DNA of 64,000 nt from Erythrobacter neustonensis (GTDB taxonomy: Bacteria > Pseudomonadota > Alphaproteobacteria > Sphingomonadales > Sphingomonadaceae): contig NZ_CP016033.1 in the NCBI RefSeq assembly GCF_001663175.1, forward strand, positions 496,001-560,000. Reading direction: 5' to 3'. Of the stretch, positions 9,438-17,928 are shown one piece after another (position 1 is the stretch's first letter; every line of letters begins with the position of its first letter). A program made the position numbers and the translations under genes. The notes under the pieces are model-generated. The model was not told the DNA's origin. It saw only the letters and a program-made list of their open reading frames with translations, and searched no databases.

Positions 9438-10253
9438 ATGCCCGAACTTCCCGAAGTCGAAACCACGGTCCGCGGTCTTGCCCGGTTTCTGGACGGCGAG
9501 CAGATCACGCGCGTGCAATTGAACCGCGCCAACCTGCGGCGCCCTTTCCCCGATGATCTGGTGCAGGTGCTGACCGGCGCGACGATCACCGGTTTGGGAC
9601 GGCGCGCCAAATACGGGCTGATCGGGCTCGATCGCGGCGCGACGATGGTGTTCCATCTGGGGATGAGCGGGCGCTGGCGGATCGATCCCGAAACCGCGGA
9701 CCCGCACGATCACCTCGTGCTGGAAACCACATCCCACCGCTTTGCGCTGTGCGATCCGCGGCGGTTCGGATCGGTCGATCTGGTGGGCACCGATGTGTTG
9801 GAGGCGTGGCCGCAATTTGCCGCGCTCGGGCCCGAACCCCTCGGGCCGGGACTGACCGCTGCACATCTCAAGACGGCCTTCAAGGGCAAGACCCAGTCGA
9901 TCAAGCTGTGCCTGCTCGATCAGCGGATCGTCGCCGGGCTGGGCAATATCTACGTGTGCGAGGCGTTGTGGCGCGCGGGCATCAAACCGACCAGACAGGC
10001 GGGCAAGGTGACAGGGCCGCAGCTCGCGCGGCTGGTCCCCGCCATCGTCGATGTGCTCGAAGCCTCGATCCGCGACGGCGGATCGACCTTGCGCGATTAT
10101 GCCGCGCCCACGGGCGAGCTGGGCTATTTCGCCAGCGCCTTTGATGTCTATGGCCGCACGGGCGAGGCCTGCCACCGCGAGGATGGCGGCACGATTCGGC
10201 GGATCGCGCAGGGCGGTCGCAGCACGTGGTTCTGCCCGGTGTGCCAGAAGTAG
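9438..10253 (+). CDS. mutM: Formamidopyrimidine-DNA glycosylase (Fpg)
   Basis: Bifunctional DNA glycosylase/AP lyase that removes 8-oxoguanine and formamidopyrimidines. The 271-residue protein starts MPELPEVETT, giving the catalytic Pro and Glu after Met removal, and carries the Lys of RAKYGL. The helix-two-turn-helix motif is in the second half (LDQRIVAGLGNIYVCEALW). The C-terminal zinc finger is unusual: only Cys245, Cys266 and Cys269 are present, and the expected fourth Cys is Glu248 (CHRE in place of CxxC). The ATG at 9438 matches the conserved N-terminus; the longer frame from 9300 is not used. It lies upstream of rpsT and dnaA. Confidence 0.96.
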   Translation: MPELPEVETTVRGLARFLDGEQITRVQLNRANLRRPFPDDLVQVLTGATITGLGRRAKYGLIGLDRGATMVFHLGMSGRWRIDPETADPHDHLVLETTSHRFALCDPRRFGSVDLVGTDVLEAWPQFAALGPEPLGPGLTAAHLKTAFKGKTQSIKLCLLDQRIVAGLGNIYVCEALWRAGIKPTRQAGKVTGPQLARLVPAIVDVLEASIRDGGSTLRDYAAPTGELGYFASAFDVYGRTGEACHREDGGTIRRIAQGGRSTWFCPVCQK

Positions 10254-10264
10254 GGCGAGAATCG

Positions 10265-10293
10265 TTGACCTTCGGGCAGCATGCGACTATGCG
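10265..10293 (+). promoter_or_regulatory. Candidate promoter of rpsT
   Basis: TTGACC (10265-10270), a 17-base spacer, then TATGCG (10288-10293). This fits a housekeeping sigma-70-type promoter of alphaproteobacteria and lies ~110 bases before the rpsT start. It is a pattern match only. Confidence 0.45.
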
Positions 10294-10406
10294 CGCTGCT
10301 TTCCGGCGGTTGGGCCTTTCGTCCGCTCGCCCGTTTTCGAGCAAACCGCCACCAATTTCCCGGTCGTCGCAAGCGGCCTGAAGCAAACGCGAGACAGACA
10401 CGAATT

Positions 10407-10667
10407 ATGGCCAACACGCCGCAAGCCAAGAAGCGCATCATCCGCAACGCCAACCGTGCCGCCATCAATGGCGCGCGTATCGGCCGCATCCGCAGCTTCA
10501 TCAAGAAGGTCGAATCGGCTTGCGAAGCCGGTGACAAGGACGCCGCTGCCGCTGCGCTGAAGGCAGCCCAGCCCGAAATGGCCCGCGGTGTTGCCCGCGG
10601 CGTGCTCCACAAGAACACGGTCGCGCGCAAGATGTCGCGCCTGACCAAGCGTGTCGCCACGCTCTGA
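10407..10667 (+). CDS. rpsT: 30S ribosomal protein S20
   Basis: Small-subunit protein that binds 16S rRNA early in assembly. The 86-residue basic product begins [20 protein letters not shown] and ends with the [12 protein letters not shown] helix typical of S20. The ATG at 10407 is the conserved start, although the frame is open upstream to 10281. It lies between mutM and dnaA, an order seen repeatedly in alphaproteobacteria. Confidence 0.97.
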   Translation: MANTPQAKKRIIRNANRAAINGARIGRIRSFIKKVESACEAGDKDAAAAALKAAQPEMARGVARGVLHKNTVARKMSRLTKRVATL

Positions 10668-11134
10668 TTCGATTCGCTGCGATCCCTCCCCCCGATCCTA
10701 GGGGGTTTTGCGGAGGATCGGCGAAACCATCGAAACCTGCGGGCCGTGCTCACCGAGCGCGGCCCGTTTCGCATGTGCCGGGCACGTCGTTCGCAGTCCC
10801 GGTAAACTGCGAGATTCGCTGTGATTCGCCTTCCTGAAATCCGAATTTTGACTGTATTTCAGTCACTTCAACGCAAGCCTGCGGGGTAAGTCGAGTCAAC
10901 AGGATTATTTCACATTTTTGAAAAGTCCTCGCTTGCGCAAAGGCCCGCTGCGTTCGTAACAAAGGCCTCCACCCGGCACGGGACAGTCCGGGTGTCTTAA
11001 CGATTTGACCGACAGGGGGGAGCTTCGGAATTGCGATTCCGGAGGGGGCATAACTATTGCCTGTCGCAATAAGATGGAAATGCGTCTGCGGGCCGACAGG
11101 TCCGGCAGACCGTGCGTGAATTGGGGAAGAGCTT
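10668..11134 (+). other. Long non-coding leader between rpsT and dnaA with three inverted repeats
   Basis: No gene is evident in these 467 bases. They hold an rpsT terminator candidate near 10740-10769 and three inverted repeats: TGACTG/CAGTCA (10849-10854 and 10860-10865), CACCCGG/CCGGGTG (10970-10976 and 10988-10994), and CGGAAT/ATTCCG with a TGCG loop (11026-11041). A locally AT-rich stretch covers ~10898-10925. I found no match to TTATCCACA better than 7 of 9 here, so there is no support for an oriC. The region most likely carries the dnaA promoter and leader. Confidence 0.5.
10740..10769 (+). terminator. Candidate terminator downstream of rpsT
   Basis: Stem CGGGCCG (10740-10746) pairs with CGGCCCG (10760-10766), with a 13-base loop and only three T residues after it. 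The stem is strong but the T tract is weak. Confidence 0.45.
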
Positions 11135-12592
11135 GTGCACAGGATTGACAAGGCGCGGACACACGGCCGCCAAGCCGACGAACACCTGATGGAAGATGCC
11201 GAAGCCGTAAATCTTGCCGCCGACTGGTCCGATATCAGCCAGGGCCTGCGCAAGGATCTGGGACACCAGTTGCACAGCCAATGGATCAAGCCGATCCAGC
11301 TGGGTGCGCTGAACCGCGAATGCGGGACGCTCGACCTTTATCTGCCGACCGAATTTTCGGCCAACTGGGTGCGCGACCGGTTCCACGACCGCTTGCAGCT
11401 GGCCTGGTCGATTGCGCGCTCCGAAGTGCGCAAGGTCAACATCATCGTCCATCCGGGCCGGCGCCAGCTGCCCGAACTGCGCCTCGACGACGGTCGCCGC
11501 CCCGCCAATGACGGGGTCAGCGCGATCGCGATGGCGGCCGGAAGCATGGGCGATGCCTCGTTCACCTCGTCGGTGGGCCTCGATGCTTCGCTGACCTTCG
11601 CCGCCTTCGTCACCGGCGAGGCCAATATCCTTGCCTGCAACGCCGCGCAGCGGATGGCGGCGCTGGAACAGCCGCAATTCTCGCCGCTGTATCTGAAAGC
11701 GGCAACGGGCCAGGGCAAGACGCACCTGCTGCACGCGATCGGGCACGGCTATCTCAACGCCCACCCCCGCGCGCGGATCTTCTACTGCTCGGCCGAGCGG
11801 TTCATGGTCGAATTCGTGCAGGCGCTGAAGTCGAGCCAGACGATCGAGTTCAAGGCGCGGCTGCGCAGCTTCGACCTGCTGCTGGTGGACGACATCCAGT
11901 TCATCATCGGCAAGGCAAGCGCGCAGGAAGAACTGCTCTACACGATCGACGCGCTGCTAGCCGAAGGCAAGCGACTGGTGTTTGCTGCCGACCGCGCGCC
12001 GCAAGCGCTCGACGGGGTGGAACCGCGCCTGCTCAGCCGCCTGTCGATGGGCCTCGTCGCCGACATCCAGCCTGCCGACATTGAACTGCGCAAGAAAATC
12101 CTCGTCAGCAAGCTGGCGCGCTTCGCCCCGCTTTCGGTGCCCGAGGACGTGGTCGATTTCCTCGCCCGCACGATCACGCGCAACGTGCGCGAGCTGGTCG
12201 GCGGCCTCAACAAGCTGATCGCCTATGCGCAGCTGACCGGGCAGGACGTGTCGCTGCAACTCGCCGAAGAACAGCTGACCGACATCCTCAGCGCCAATCG
12301 CCGGCGCATCACGATCGACGAGATTCAGCGCACGGTGTGCCAGTTCTACCGCATCGACCGCGCGGAAATGAGCAGCAAGCGCCGCGCCCGCGCGGTGGTG
12401 CGCCCGCGGCAGGTAGCTATGTATCTCTCCAAGGTGCTCACTCCGCGCAGCTATCCCGAAATCGGGCGCAAGTTCGGCGGGCGCGACCATTCGACCGTGA
12501 TCCATGCGGTGCGCCTGATCGAAGACCTGCGCCAGCGCGACGCCGACATGGACGGCGATGTGCGCAGCCTATTGCGCCAGCTCGAAAGCTGA
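11135..12592 (+). CDS. dnaA: Chromosomal replication initiator DnaA
   Basis: AAA+ ATPase that binds DnaA boxes and opens the origin. The 485-residue protein has domain I at ~30-95, a short variable domain II, the AAA+ core with Walker A ATGQGKTH (190-197, Lys195) and Walker B LLLVDDIQF, and the C-terminal DNA-binding domain IV with the signature GGRDHSTVIHAV. I chose the GTG at 11135, preceded by GGGGAAGAG; the next in-frame ATG (11189) lacks a ribosome site. Tandem repeats with DnaA-box-like cores lie directly after its stop. Confidence 0.96.
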   Translation: MHRIDKARTHGRQADEHLMEDAEAVNLAADWSDISQGLRKDLGHQLHSQWIKPIQLGALNRECGTLDLYLPTEFSANWVRDRFHDRLQLAWSIARSEVRKVNIIVHPGRRQLPELRLDDGRRPANDGVSAIAMAAGSMGDASFTSSVGLDASLTFAAFVTGEANILACNAAQRMAALEQPQFSPLYLKAATGQGKTHLLHAIGHGYLNAHPRARIFYCSAERFMVEFVQALKSSQTIEFKARLRSFDLLLVDDIQFIIGKASAQEELLYTIDALLAEGKRLVFAADRAPQALDGVEPRLLSRLSMGLVADIQPADIELRKKILVSKLARFAPLSVPEDVVDFLARTITRNVRELVGGLNKLIAYAQLTGQDVSLQLAEEQLTDILSANRRRITIDEIQRTVCQFYRIDRAEMSSKRRARAVVRPRQVAMYLSKVLTPRSYPEIGRKFGGRDHSTVIHAVRLIEDLRQRDADMDGDVRSLLRQLES

Positions 12593-12602
12593 TCCGAAAC
12601 TG

Positions 12603-12648
12603 CTGTCGACAGGCAATCCACAGGCCTGTCGACAGCGCGTCCACAGGC
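12603..12648 (+). repeat. Two tandem 23-bp direct repeats with DnaA-box-like cores
   Basis: Each unit is the 10-bp palindrome CTGTCGACAG, four variable bases, then TCCACAGGC. Unit 1 is 12603-12625 and unit 2 is 12626-12648; they match at 19 of 23 positions, and all differences fall in the four-base spacer. A decayed palindrome CTGTAAACAG follows at 12648-12657. TCCACA is the core of the DnaA box TTATCCACA. The array fills the dnaA-DUF983 gap. Confidence 0.8.
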
Positions 12649-12662
12649 TGTAAACAGCCCCC

Positions 12663-13088
12663 ATGCCATCGCAAGATCCCCCATCGGACCCTGTCGACCT
12701 GCCCAGTGGGTGGCTGCCTGCGCTCCTGCGCGGCGCCCGCGGTAAATGTCCGCGCTGCGCAGAGGCGCCATTGTTCCGCAAATGGCTCAAACCCGTAGCC
12801 CACTGCGCGCATTGCGGGCAGGACTGGTCGTTGCAGCAGGCGGATGATTTTCCCGCCTATATAGGCATCTTCGTGGTCGGCCACCTGCTTGCCCCCGTGG
12901 TCATCGCAATGATCTCGGGCGGGATGTCGGCATGGGCGACGCTGGCGATCCTGCTCCCGGTGTCGATCGTGCTGCTGCTGGTCACGCTCCAGCCGACCAA
13001 AGGTGCGGTGATCGCCTTCCTCTGGTGGCACGGGATCGGCGCGTTCAAGCAGGAGCGCGGCGCGCCCTCGCCCAAGGATCCTGAATGA
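12663..13088 (+). CDS. DUF983 family membrane protein
   Basis: A 141-residue protein resembling DUF983, whose function is unknown. Two Cys pairs near the N-terminus (GKCPRCAEAPLF at ~28-39 and HCAHCGQDW at ~47-55) form a predicted zinc ribbon, followed by two hydrophobic helices (~65-85 and ~90-110). No clear ribosome site precedes the ATG; instead a small hairpin GGCTG-TAAA-CAGCC (12646-12659) sits just upstream. The stop overlaps the next start as ATGA, so it is cotranslated with the ThiF-like gene. Confidence 0.82.
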   Translation: MPSQDPPSDPVDLPSGWLPALLRGARGKCPRCAEAPLFRKWLKPVAHCAHCGQDWSLQQADDFPAYIGIFVVGHLLAPVVIAMISGGMSAWATLAILLPVSIVLLLVTLQPTKGAVIAFLWWHGIGAFKQERGAPSPKDPE

Positions 13089-13858
13089 CGCTTGCCCCTG
13101 CCCGGCTCGACCGATTTGCCCGCCATATCGTACTGCCCGAAGTGGGCGGCGCGGGGCAGGTGCGCCTGGCCGAGGTCCGCGTCGCGATCATCGGGCTTGG
13201 CGGGATCGGATCGCCCGCGCTGCAATATCTTGCTGCCAGCGGGATCGGCCGGCTGGCGCTGGTCGATGACGATGTGGTCGACGTGTCGAACCTTCAGCGG
13301 CAGACGATCTTCACAACCCGCGACGTGGGCTACGGCAAGGCGGTATCGGCGCGGCGCTGGCTGGCCAATTTCGATGACGGCTTGCAGGTCGATGTCTCCG
13401 ACGCGCGAATCACGCCGGACAACGCGCCCGCGCTGATCGCGGGCTGCGATCTGGTGCTCGACGGCACCGACAATTTCGCCACGCGCCTTGCCGTGTCGGA
13501 CGCCTGCGTTGCGGCGGGCATTCCGCTGCTTTCGGCCGCGGTGGGCCGCTTTCAGGGACAGGTCGGCGCATGGGCCGGACACCTCGACGGCGAGGCGTGC
13601 TACCGCTGCTTTGTCGGCGATGCCTTCGATGCCGAGGATTGCGACACCTGCGCCGATGACGGCATGCTGGGGGCAATGGCGGGCTGGGTCGGCAGCTTTG
13701 CCGCGATGCAGGCGATCAGGGTCCTGCTGGCGGACGTGAGCGGCTTCGGCGCACCCGGATGGGGACGGCTCCATATTCTCGACGGACTCGAACCCGGAAT
13801 GCGCACGATCCGGATTGCCAAGGACCCGGGCTGCCGTGCCTGCAACTCAGCCGGCTAG
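13085..13858 (+). CDS. HesA/MoeB/ThiF family adenylyltransferase
   Basis: E1-like enzyme that adenylates the C-terminal glycine of a small sulfur-carrier protein (MoaD/ThiS type). The 257-residue protein has the nucleotide loop GLGGIGSPALQYLAASG (~37-53), the Arg of NLQRQ, the conserved DGTDNFATR, and two zinc-binding pairs, CYRC (~176-179) and CRAC near the C-terminus. There is no rhodanese domain, so it is of the short MoeB/ThiF type; which partner it serves cannot be decided here. It is coupled to the DUF983 gene, and its last 12 bases overlap the convergent sirtuin gene. Confidence 0.9.
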   Translation: MTLAPARLDRFARHIVLPEVGGAGQVRLAEVRVAIIGLGGIGSPALQYLAASGIGRLALVDDDVVDVSNLQRQTIFTTRDVGYGKAVSARRWLANFDDGLQVDVSDARITPDNAPALIAGCDLVLDGTDNFATRLAVSDACVAAGIPLLSAAVGRFQGQVGAWAGHLDGEACYRCFVGDAFDAEDCDTCADDGMLGAMAGWVGSFAAMQAIRVLLADVSGFGAPGWGRLHILDGLEPGMRTIRIAKDPGCRACNSAG

Positions 13859-14548
13859 CACCTCGTCCACCCATTCGGGCACCAGCCTGCTGGCTAGGCC
13901 CAACCGGGTTTCGTGGAACATCCGCGAACCTTCGGAGTGTTCGAGATTGAGCTCGAGCGTGCGCGCGCCATGGCTGCGCGCTTCCTGCACGAAACCGGCC
14001 GCCGGATAGACCGCGCCGCTCGTGCCGATGCTGACGAACAGATCGCAGGCCTCAAGCGCCTGATAGATCCGCCCCATCTGATACGGCATCTCGCCGAACC
14101 ACACGACATCGGGCCGCAAGCTGGGCGCCTGGCAAACCGGACAGGCAGGCCGGTCGATCAGCGTGCCAAGCCACGGCGCGCGCGTCTCGCACGCTGAACA
14201 CAGCGCGCTTTTCAATTCGCCGTGCATATGCAGCACGCGGCCCGATCCGCCGCGTTCGTGAAGATCGTCGACGTTCTGCGTCACCAGCAGCAGTTCGCCC
14301 GCAAATTCGCGCTCCAGCCGGCCCAGCGCCATGTGCGCCGCGTTGGGCTCGGCATCGGCCAGCGCCGCGCGGCGCATGTCGTAGAAATTAAGCACCAGAT
14401 CGGGATTGCGCGCGAAGCCTTCGGGGGTGGCGACATCCTCGATGCGGTGCTGTTCCCACAGTCCCCCTGCGCTGCGGAAAGTGTCGATCCCGCTTTCGGC
14501 AGAAATGCCTGCGCCGGTGAGGATGACGATGCGTTCAATCTCTGCCAT
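13847..14548 (-). CDS. cobB: NAD-dependent protein deacylase, sirtuin class III (CobB type)
   Basis: Removes acyl groups from lysines using NAD. The 233-residue protein has the Rossmann signature GAGISAESGI, the TQNVDDLH segment, the catalytic His of HGEL, and a four-Cys zinc site (CSAC and CPVC). The YDMR motif (Tyr and Arg three apart, in NFYDMRRAAL) is the class III feature that in SIRT5 and CobB binds succinyl and malonyl groups. The ATG at 14548 has GAAGG upstream; an ATG five codons earlier lacks one. It diverges from dapB across 33 bases. Confidence 0.93.
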   Translation of the reverse strand: MAEIERIVILTGAGISAESGIDTFRSAGGLWEQHRIEDVATPEGFARNPDLVLNFYDMRRAALADAEPNAAHMALGRLEREFAGELLLVTQNVDDLHERGGSGRVLHMHGELKSALCSACETRAPWLGTLIDRPACPVCQAPSLRPDVVWFGEMPYQMGRIYQALEACDLFVSIGTSGAVYPAAGFVQEARSHGARTLELNLEHSEGSRMFHETRLGLASRLVPEWVDEVLAG

Positions 14549-14581
14549 GAGGCCTTCAAGCATGGGGCAAAAAGGCACGCA

Positions 14582-15316
14582 ATGGCACAGCTCAAATTCG
14601 GGGTGATCGGACACAAGGGCCGGATGGGTCAGGCGCTGGAGGCCGCGATTGCGGACGCTGGACACTGCCTGTGCGTCGGGGTGGACGCGGGCGGCGATAT
14701 CGCCGCGCATGCGGGACAGTGCGATGTGCTGGTCGATTTCTCCGCGCCGCAGGCACTGGCGGACAATCTTGCCGCAGCGGTCGCGGCAGGCAGGCCGATC
14801 GTGGTCGGCACCACCGGCCTTGAAGCGGCGCACTTCGCGATGCTCGCCGATGCCGCGCGCAGCGTTGCGGTGCTGCAATCGGGCAATTTCTCGCTCGGCG
14901 TCACCTTGCTTGCGCATCTGGTGCAAGAGGCCGCGGCACGGCTCGGCAACGATTGGGACATCGAGGTGCTCGAGATGCACCACCGGATGAAGGTCGACGC
15001 GCCTTCGGGCACGGCCAAGCTGCTGGGCGAGGCGGCGGCGGCGGGGCGCGGAATTGCGCTTGCCGATCACATGGAAAGCGGCCGTCACGGCATGACCGGC
15101 GCGCGGGCCGTGGGCGCGATCGGTTTTGCCACCTTGCGCGGCGGCACCGTGGCGGGCGAGCATTCGGTGATCATGGCCGGAAACGAGGAGCGCATCGTGC
15201 TGTCGCACTCGGCGGAGAACCGCATGATCTTTGCCCGCGGCGCGGTGCGTGCGGCCGAATGGCTGACCGGGCAAGGCGCGGGCCGCTATACCATGCAGGA
15301 CGTTCTGGGGTTGTGA
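14582..15316 (+). CDS. dapB: 4-hydroxy-tetrahydrodipicolinate reductase
   Basis: NAD(P)H-dependent reductase of the lysine/diaminopimelate pathway, supplying meso-DAP for peptidoglycan. The 244-residue protein is somewhat shorter than the E. coli enzyme. The dinucleotide loop GHKGRMG is at 10-16 and the active-site block HHRMKVDAPSGTA starts at 133. It is followed 10 bases later by nth; dapE of the same pathway lies nearby on the other strand. Confidence 0.96.
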   Translation: MAQLKFGVIGHKGRMGQALEAAIADAGHCLCVGVDAGGDIAAHAGQCDVLVDFSAPQALADNLAAAVAAGRPIVVGTTGLEAAHFAMLADAARSVAVLQSGNFSLGVTLLAHLVQEAAARLGNDWDIEVLEMHHRMKVDAPSGTAKLLGEAAAAGRGIALADHMESGRHGMTGARAVGAIGFATLRGGTVAGEHSVIMAGNEERIVLSHSAENRMIFARGAVRAAEWLTGQGAGRYTMQDVLGL

Positions 15317-15326
15317 GGCACGCGCG

Positions 15327-15974
15327 ATGACCCGCGACCAGATTTTCGAGTTCTTCCGCCGGCTGGCCGAAGACAATCCCGCGCCCGAGACCGAGCTCGA
15401 ATATGGCAACGCCTACCAGCTGCTCGTCGCGGTGGCTCTGTCCGCGCAGGCGACCGATGTGGGGGTCAACAAGGCCACCCGCGCGCTGTTCGCCAAGGTC
15501 GAAACGCCGCAAGCGATGCTCGATCTGGGCGAGGAAGGATTGAAGGCGCACATCAAGACCATCGGCCTGTTCAACTCCAAGGCCAAGAACGTGATCGCGA
15601 TGAGCCAGATCCTCGTGGATCAGCACGGCGGAGAGGTGCCGGACAGCCGCGATGAACTCGTGAAGCTCCCCGGCGTCGGGCGCAAGACCGCCAATGTCGT
15701 GCTCAACTGCTGGTTCGGGCAGGAAACCTTCGCGGTCGACACACACATCTTCCGGGTCGGCAACCGCACGGGGATGGCCAAGGGCAAGACGCCCGAGGCG
15801 GTCGAAGCCAAGCTCGAAAAGCGCGTGCCCACCCCGTTCCGGCGCGATTCGCACCACTGGATGATCCTGCACGGCCGCTATGTCTGCAAGGCCCGGCAGC
15901 CCGAATGCTGGCGTTGCACGGTTGTCGACCTGTGTTCGTTCCGCAAGAAGGTGCTGGAAAACCCGCGCGGGTGA
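15327..15974 (+). CDS. nth: Endonuclease III
   Basis: DNA glycosylase/AP lyase for oxidised pyrimidines. The 215-residue protein carries the helix-hairpin-helix LPGVGRKTANVV (114-125) with catalytic Lys120, catalytic Asp138 in VDTHIFR, and the C-terminal [4Fe-4S] cluster ligands Cys187, Cys194, Cys197 and Cys203 in the canonical C-x6-C-x2-C-x5-C spacing. It sits 10 bases downstream of dapB in the same unit. Confidence 0.97.
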   Translation: MTRDQIFEFFRRLAEDNPAPETELEYGNAYQLLVAVALSAQATDVGVNKATRALFAKVETPQAMLDLGEEGLKAHIKTIGLFNSKAKNVIAMSQILVDQHGGEVPDSRDELVKLPGVGRKTANVVLNCWFGQETFAVDTHIFRVGNRTGMAKGKTPEAVEAKLEKRVPTPFRRDSHHWMILHGRYVCKARQPECWRCTVVDLCSFRKKVLENPRG

Positions 15975-16130
15975 ACAGTGGTGTTCCATCATCCACCCGG
16001 TGCCGTCGGTTAAGGCGCTGCAGCGTGCACCTTGCTTCAAGCCTTGCGCCGCAATGCTTCGCTTCTGTGCATTAAGCTGCGGTTCAAATGCACGGGCGTT
16101 GATCGTGTGTTTTCAGGGTGGAGACGTTTC

Positions 16131-16541
16131 ATGATGCCGCGACCGCTTGTCCCTGCTGCCACCGCTGCGCTGCTGCTGCTCGGCGGCTGCACGCCCACCG
16201 ATCCCGCCGCGCGCGCCGATGCCGAGGCAGCGCGGGTTCCCGCCGCCACCGCCATCGGCGAGCCGCAAAGCTGCATCTCGCGCTCGCAGGTGCGCGCGAC
16301 GGTGGTGCGCAGCGACAGCGTGATCGATTTCGAGATGTATGGCGGCAAGACCTTCCGCAACACCCTGAAGGCACGCTGCCCGGGGCTGGGCTGGGACCGT
16401 GCGATCACTTACGAAACCTCGGTCGATCAGCTCTGCACGCCGCAGATCGTCTATACCCTCACCAACATCGGCGGTGTGCCGCAGCGCGGAGCGGGCTGTT
16501 CGCTCGGCGCCTTTGTGCCGGTCGAATACGAGAAGGACTGA
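16131..16541 (+). CDS. Small secreted lipoprotein, DUF6491-like
   Basis: A 136-residue predicted lipoprotein with a signal ending in lipobox LLGGC (~16-20). After a Pro/Ala-rich stretch, the folded part (CISRSQVRAT ... FRNTLKARCPGL ... LCTPQ ... GAGCSLG) has a Cys pattern and the NTLKARCPG block like DUF6491 proteins of sphingomonads and caulobacters; the function is unknown. The ATG pair at 16131 follows GGTGGAG. It seems monocistronic. The DUF assignment is from memory of the pattern and is moderate. Confidence 0.72.
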   Translation: MMPRPLVPAATAALLLLGGCTPTDPAARADAEAARVPAATAIGEPQSCISRSQVRATVVRSDSVIDFEMYGGKTFRNTLKARCPGLGWDRAITYETSVDQLCTPQIVYTLTNIGGVPQRGAGCSLGAFVPVEYEKD

Positions 16542-16568
16542 GCCGGCGGGCGAGCAAGCCCGGCGCTC

Positions 16569-17900
16569 CTAGCCCCGCCCGTCGCCGAAGTTGCCGGGAT
16601 CGAGGTCGAGCCCTGCGCGCCCATCCGCTGCGGTATGCGAAGGCGCGTGGGGAAGCTCGACCACTTCGGGCTCCTCCACCTCCAGCATCCCTTCCCACCT
16701 GGTGATGACCGCCGTCGCCACCGCATTGCCAACCACGTTGGTCGCGGTGCGGCCCATGTCGAGGAACTGGTCGATCGCAAGGATGATCGCGACCCCTTCG
16801 ACCGGCAGGCCGAACATCGCGAGCGTGCCGGTGATGACCACGAGGCTTGCGCGCGGAACCGCAGCAATGCCCTTGGAACTGATCATCAGCGTCAGGAGGA
16901 TCATGATCTGCGTCCCGATGCTCAGATCGATGCCATAGGCCTGCGCGATGAAGATCGTCGCAAAGCTCATGTACATCATCGAGCCGTCGAGATTGAAGCT
17001 GTAACCCAGCGGCAGCATGAAGCCTGAAATCCGGCGCGGCACGCCGAAGCGGTCGAGCTGTTCGAACAGCTTGGGCAGCGCGGCCTCGGACGACGCGGTC
17101 GAGAAGGCGATCATCAGCGGCTGGCGGATATAGCGGATCAGCGCGAAGATGCGCCGCCCTAGGAACACCGCGCCCGCGCCCAGCAGGATCACCCACAGGA
17201 GCACCAGCGAGAAGTAGAACTCGAGCAACAGCGTGAGGTAGGTGCCGAGGATCGACAAGCCGCTGGCCGCGACCACGTTGGCAAGCGCGCCGAACACCGC
17301 GATGGGCGCATAGCGCATCACGTAACCGGTCACCTGCAGCATCATTTCAGCGAGCGCGTCGGCGCCCGTCACCAGCGCCTTGCCGCGCTCGCCGATCGCC
17401 GACAGCGCAACCCCTGCGAAGATCGAGAAGACGAGGATCTGCAGGATGTTGTTGGTCGCCAGCGCCTCGACCGCGTTCTTGGGGAAGATCGACAGGATGA
17501 AGTCGGTCGCTTTGAGCTCCTTGACCTCGCCCACGGCGGCGGTCGCTTCGGCAACGTCCGGGATCGGCGCGCCGATGCCCGGCTGGAAGATGTTGACCAG
17601 CAGCAGGCCAAGGCCAATCGAGACGAGGCTGGCGGTGATGAACCAGGTCAGCGCGCGCACGCCGATCCGGCCCAGCGCCGCGCTGTCGCCCATGTGGGCG
17701 ATGCCGACCACGATGGTCGAGAGCACCAATGGCGCAACCAGCATCTTGATGAGGTTGAGGAAGATGTCCGACAAAAGCTTGAACCACGGCGCGATGTCGG
17801 CCTTGATCACATCGGCCGCGACGGTCTGGTTAAGCACCTGACCGACGACGACACCCAGCAGCATGCCGAGCAGGATGTAGAGGGTAAGCTTGCGGTCCAT
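16569..17900 (-). CDS. Dicarboxylate/amino acid:cation symporter (DAACS family)
   Basis: Inner-membrane secondary transporter of the glutamate/dicarboxylate family, 443 residues. Visible hallmarks are the serine-rich re-entrant loop (AFSTASSEAALP), the TM7 motif as NLDGS (usually NMDGT) and the second re-entrant loop SSKGIAAVPRASLVV. The substrate (C4-dicarboxylates or acidic amino acids) cannot be fixed by reading. The ATG at 17900 begins the family-like MDRKLTLYILLGM. It lies 28 bases after dapE on the same strand. Confidence 0.92.
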   Translation of the reverse strand: MDRKLTLYILLGMLLGVVVGQVLNQTVAADVIKADIAPWFKLLSDIFLNLIKMLVAPLVLSTIVVGIAHMGDSAALGRIGVRALTWFITASLVSIGLGLLLVNIFQPGIGAPIPDVAEATAAVGEVKELKATDFILSIFPKNAVEALATNNILQILVFSIFAGVALSAIGERGKALVTGADALAEMMLQVTGYVMRYAPIAVFGALANVVAASGLSILGTYLTLLLEFYFSLVLLWVILLGAGAVFLGRRIFALIRYIRQPLMIAFSTASSEAALPKLFEQLDRFGVPRRISGFMLPLGYSFNLDGSMMYMSFATIFIAQAYGIDLSIGTQIMILLTLMISSKGIAAVPRASLVVITGTLAMFGLPVEGVAIILAIDQFLDMGRTATNVVGNAVATAVITRWEGMLEVEEPEVVELPHAPSHTAADGRAGLDLDPGNFGDGRG

Positions 17901-17928
17901 TGTCTCTCCCGTCCGCTGTGACGCGGCT

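Noticed and set aside
10668..11134. Chromosome origin upstream of dnaA
   Set aside because: No cluster of good DnaA boxes is present, and alphaproteobacterial origins are often away from dnaA. The repeats after dnaA are noted separately.
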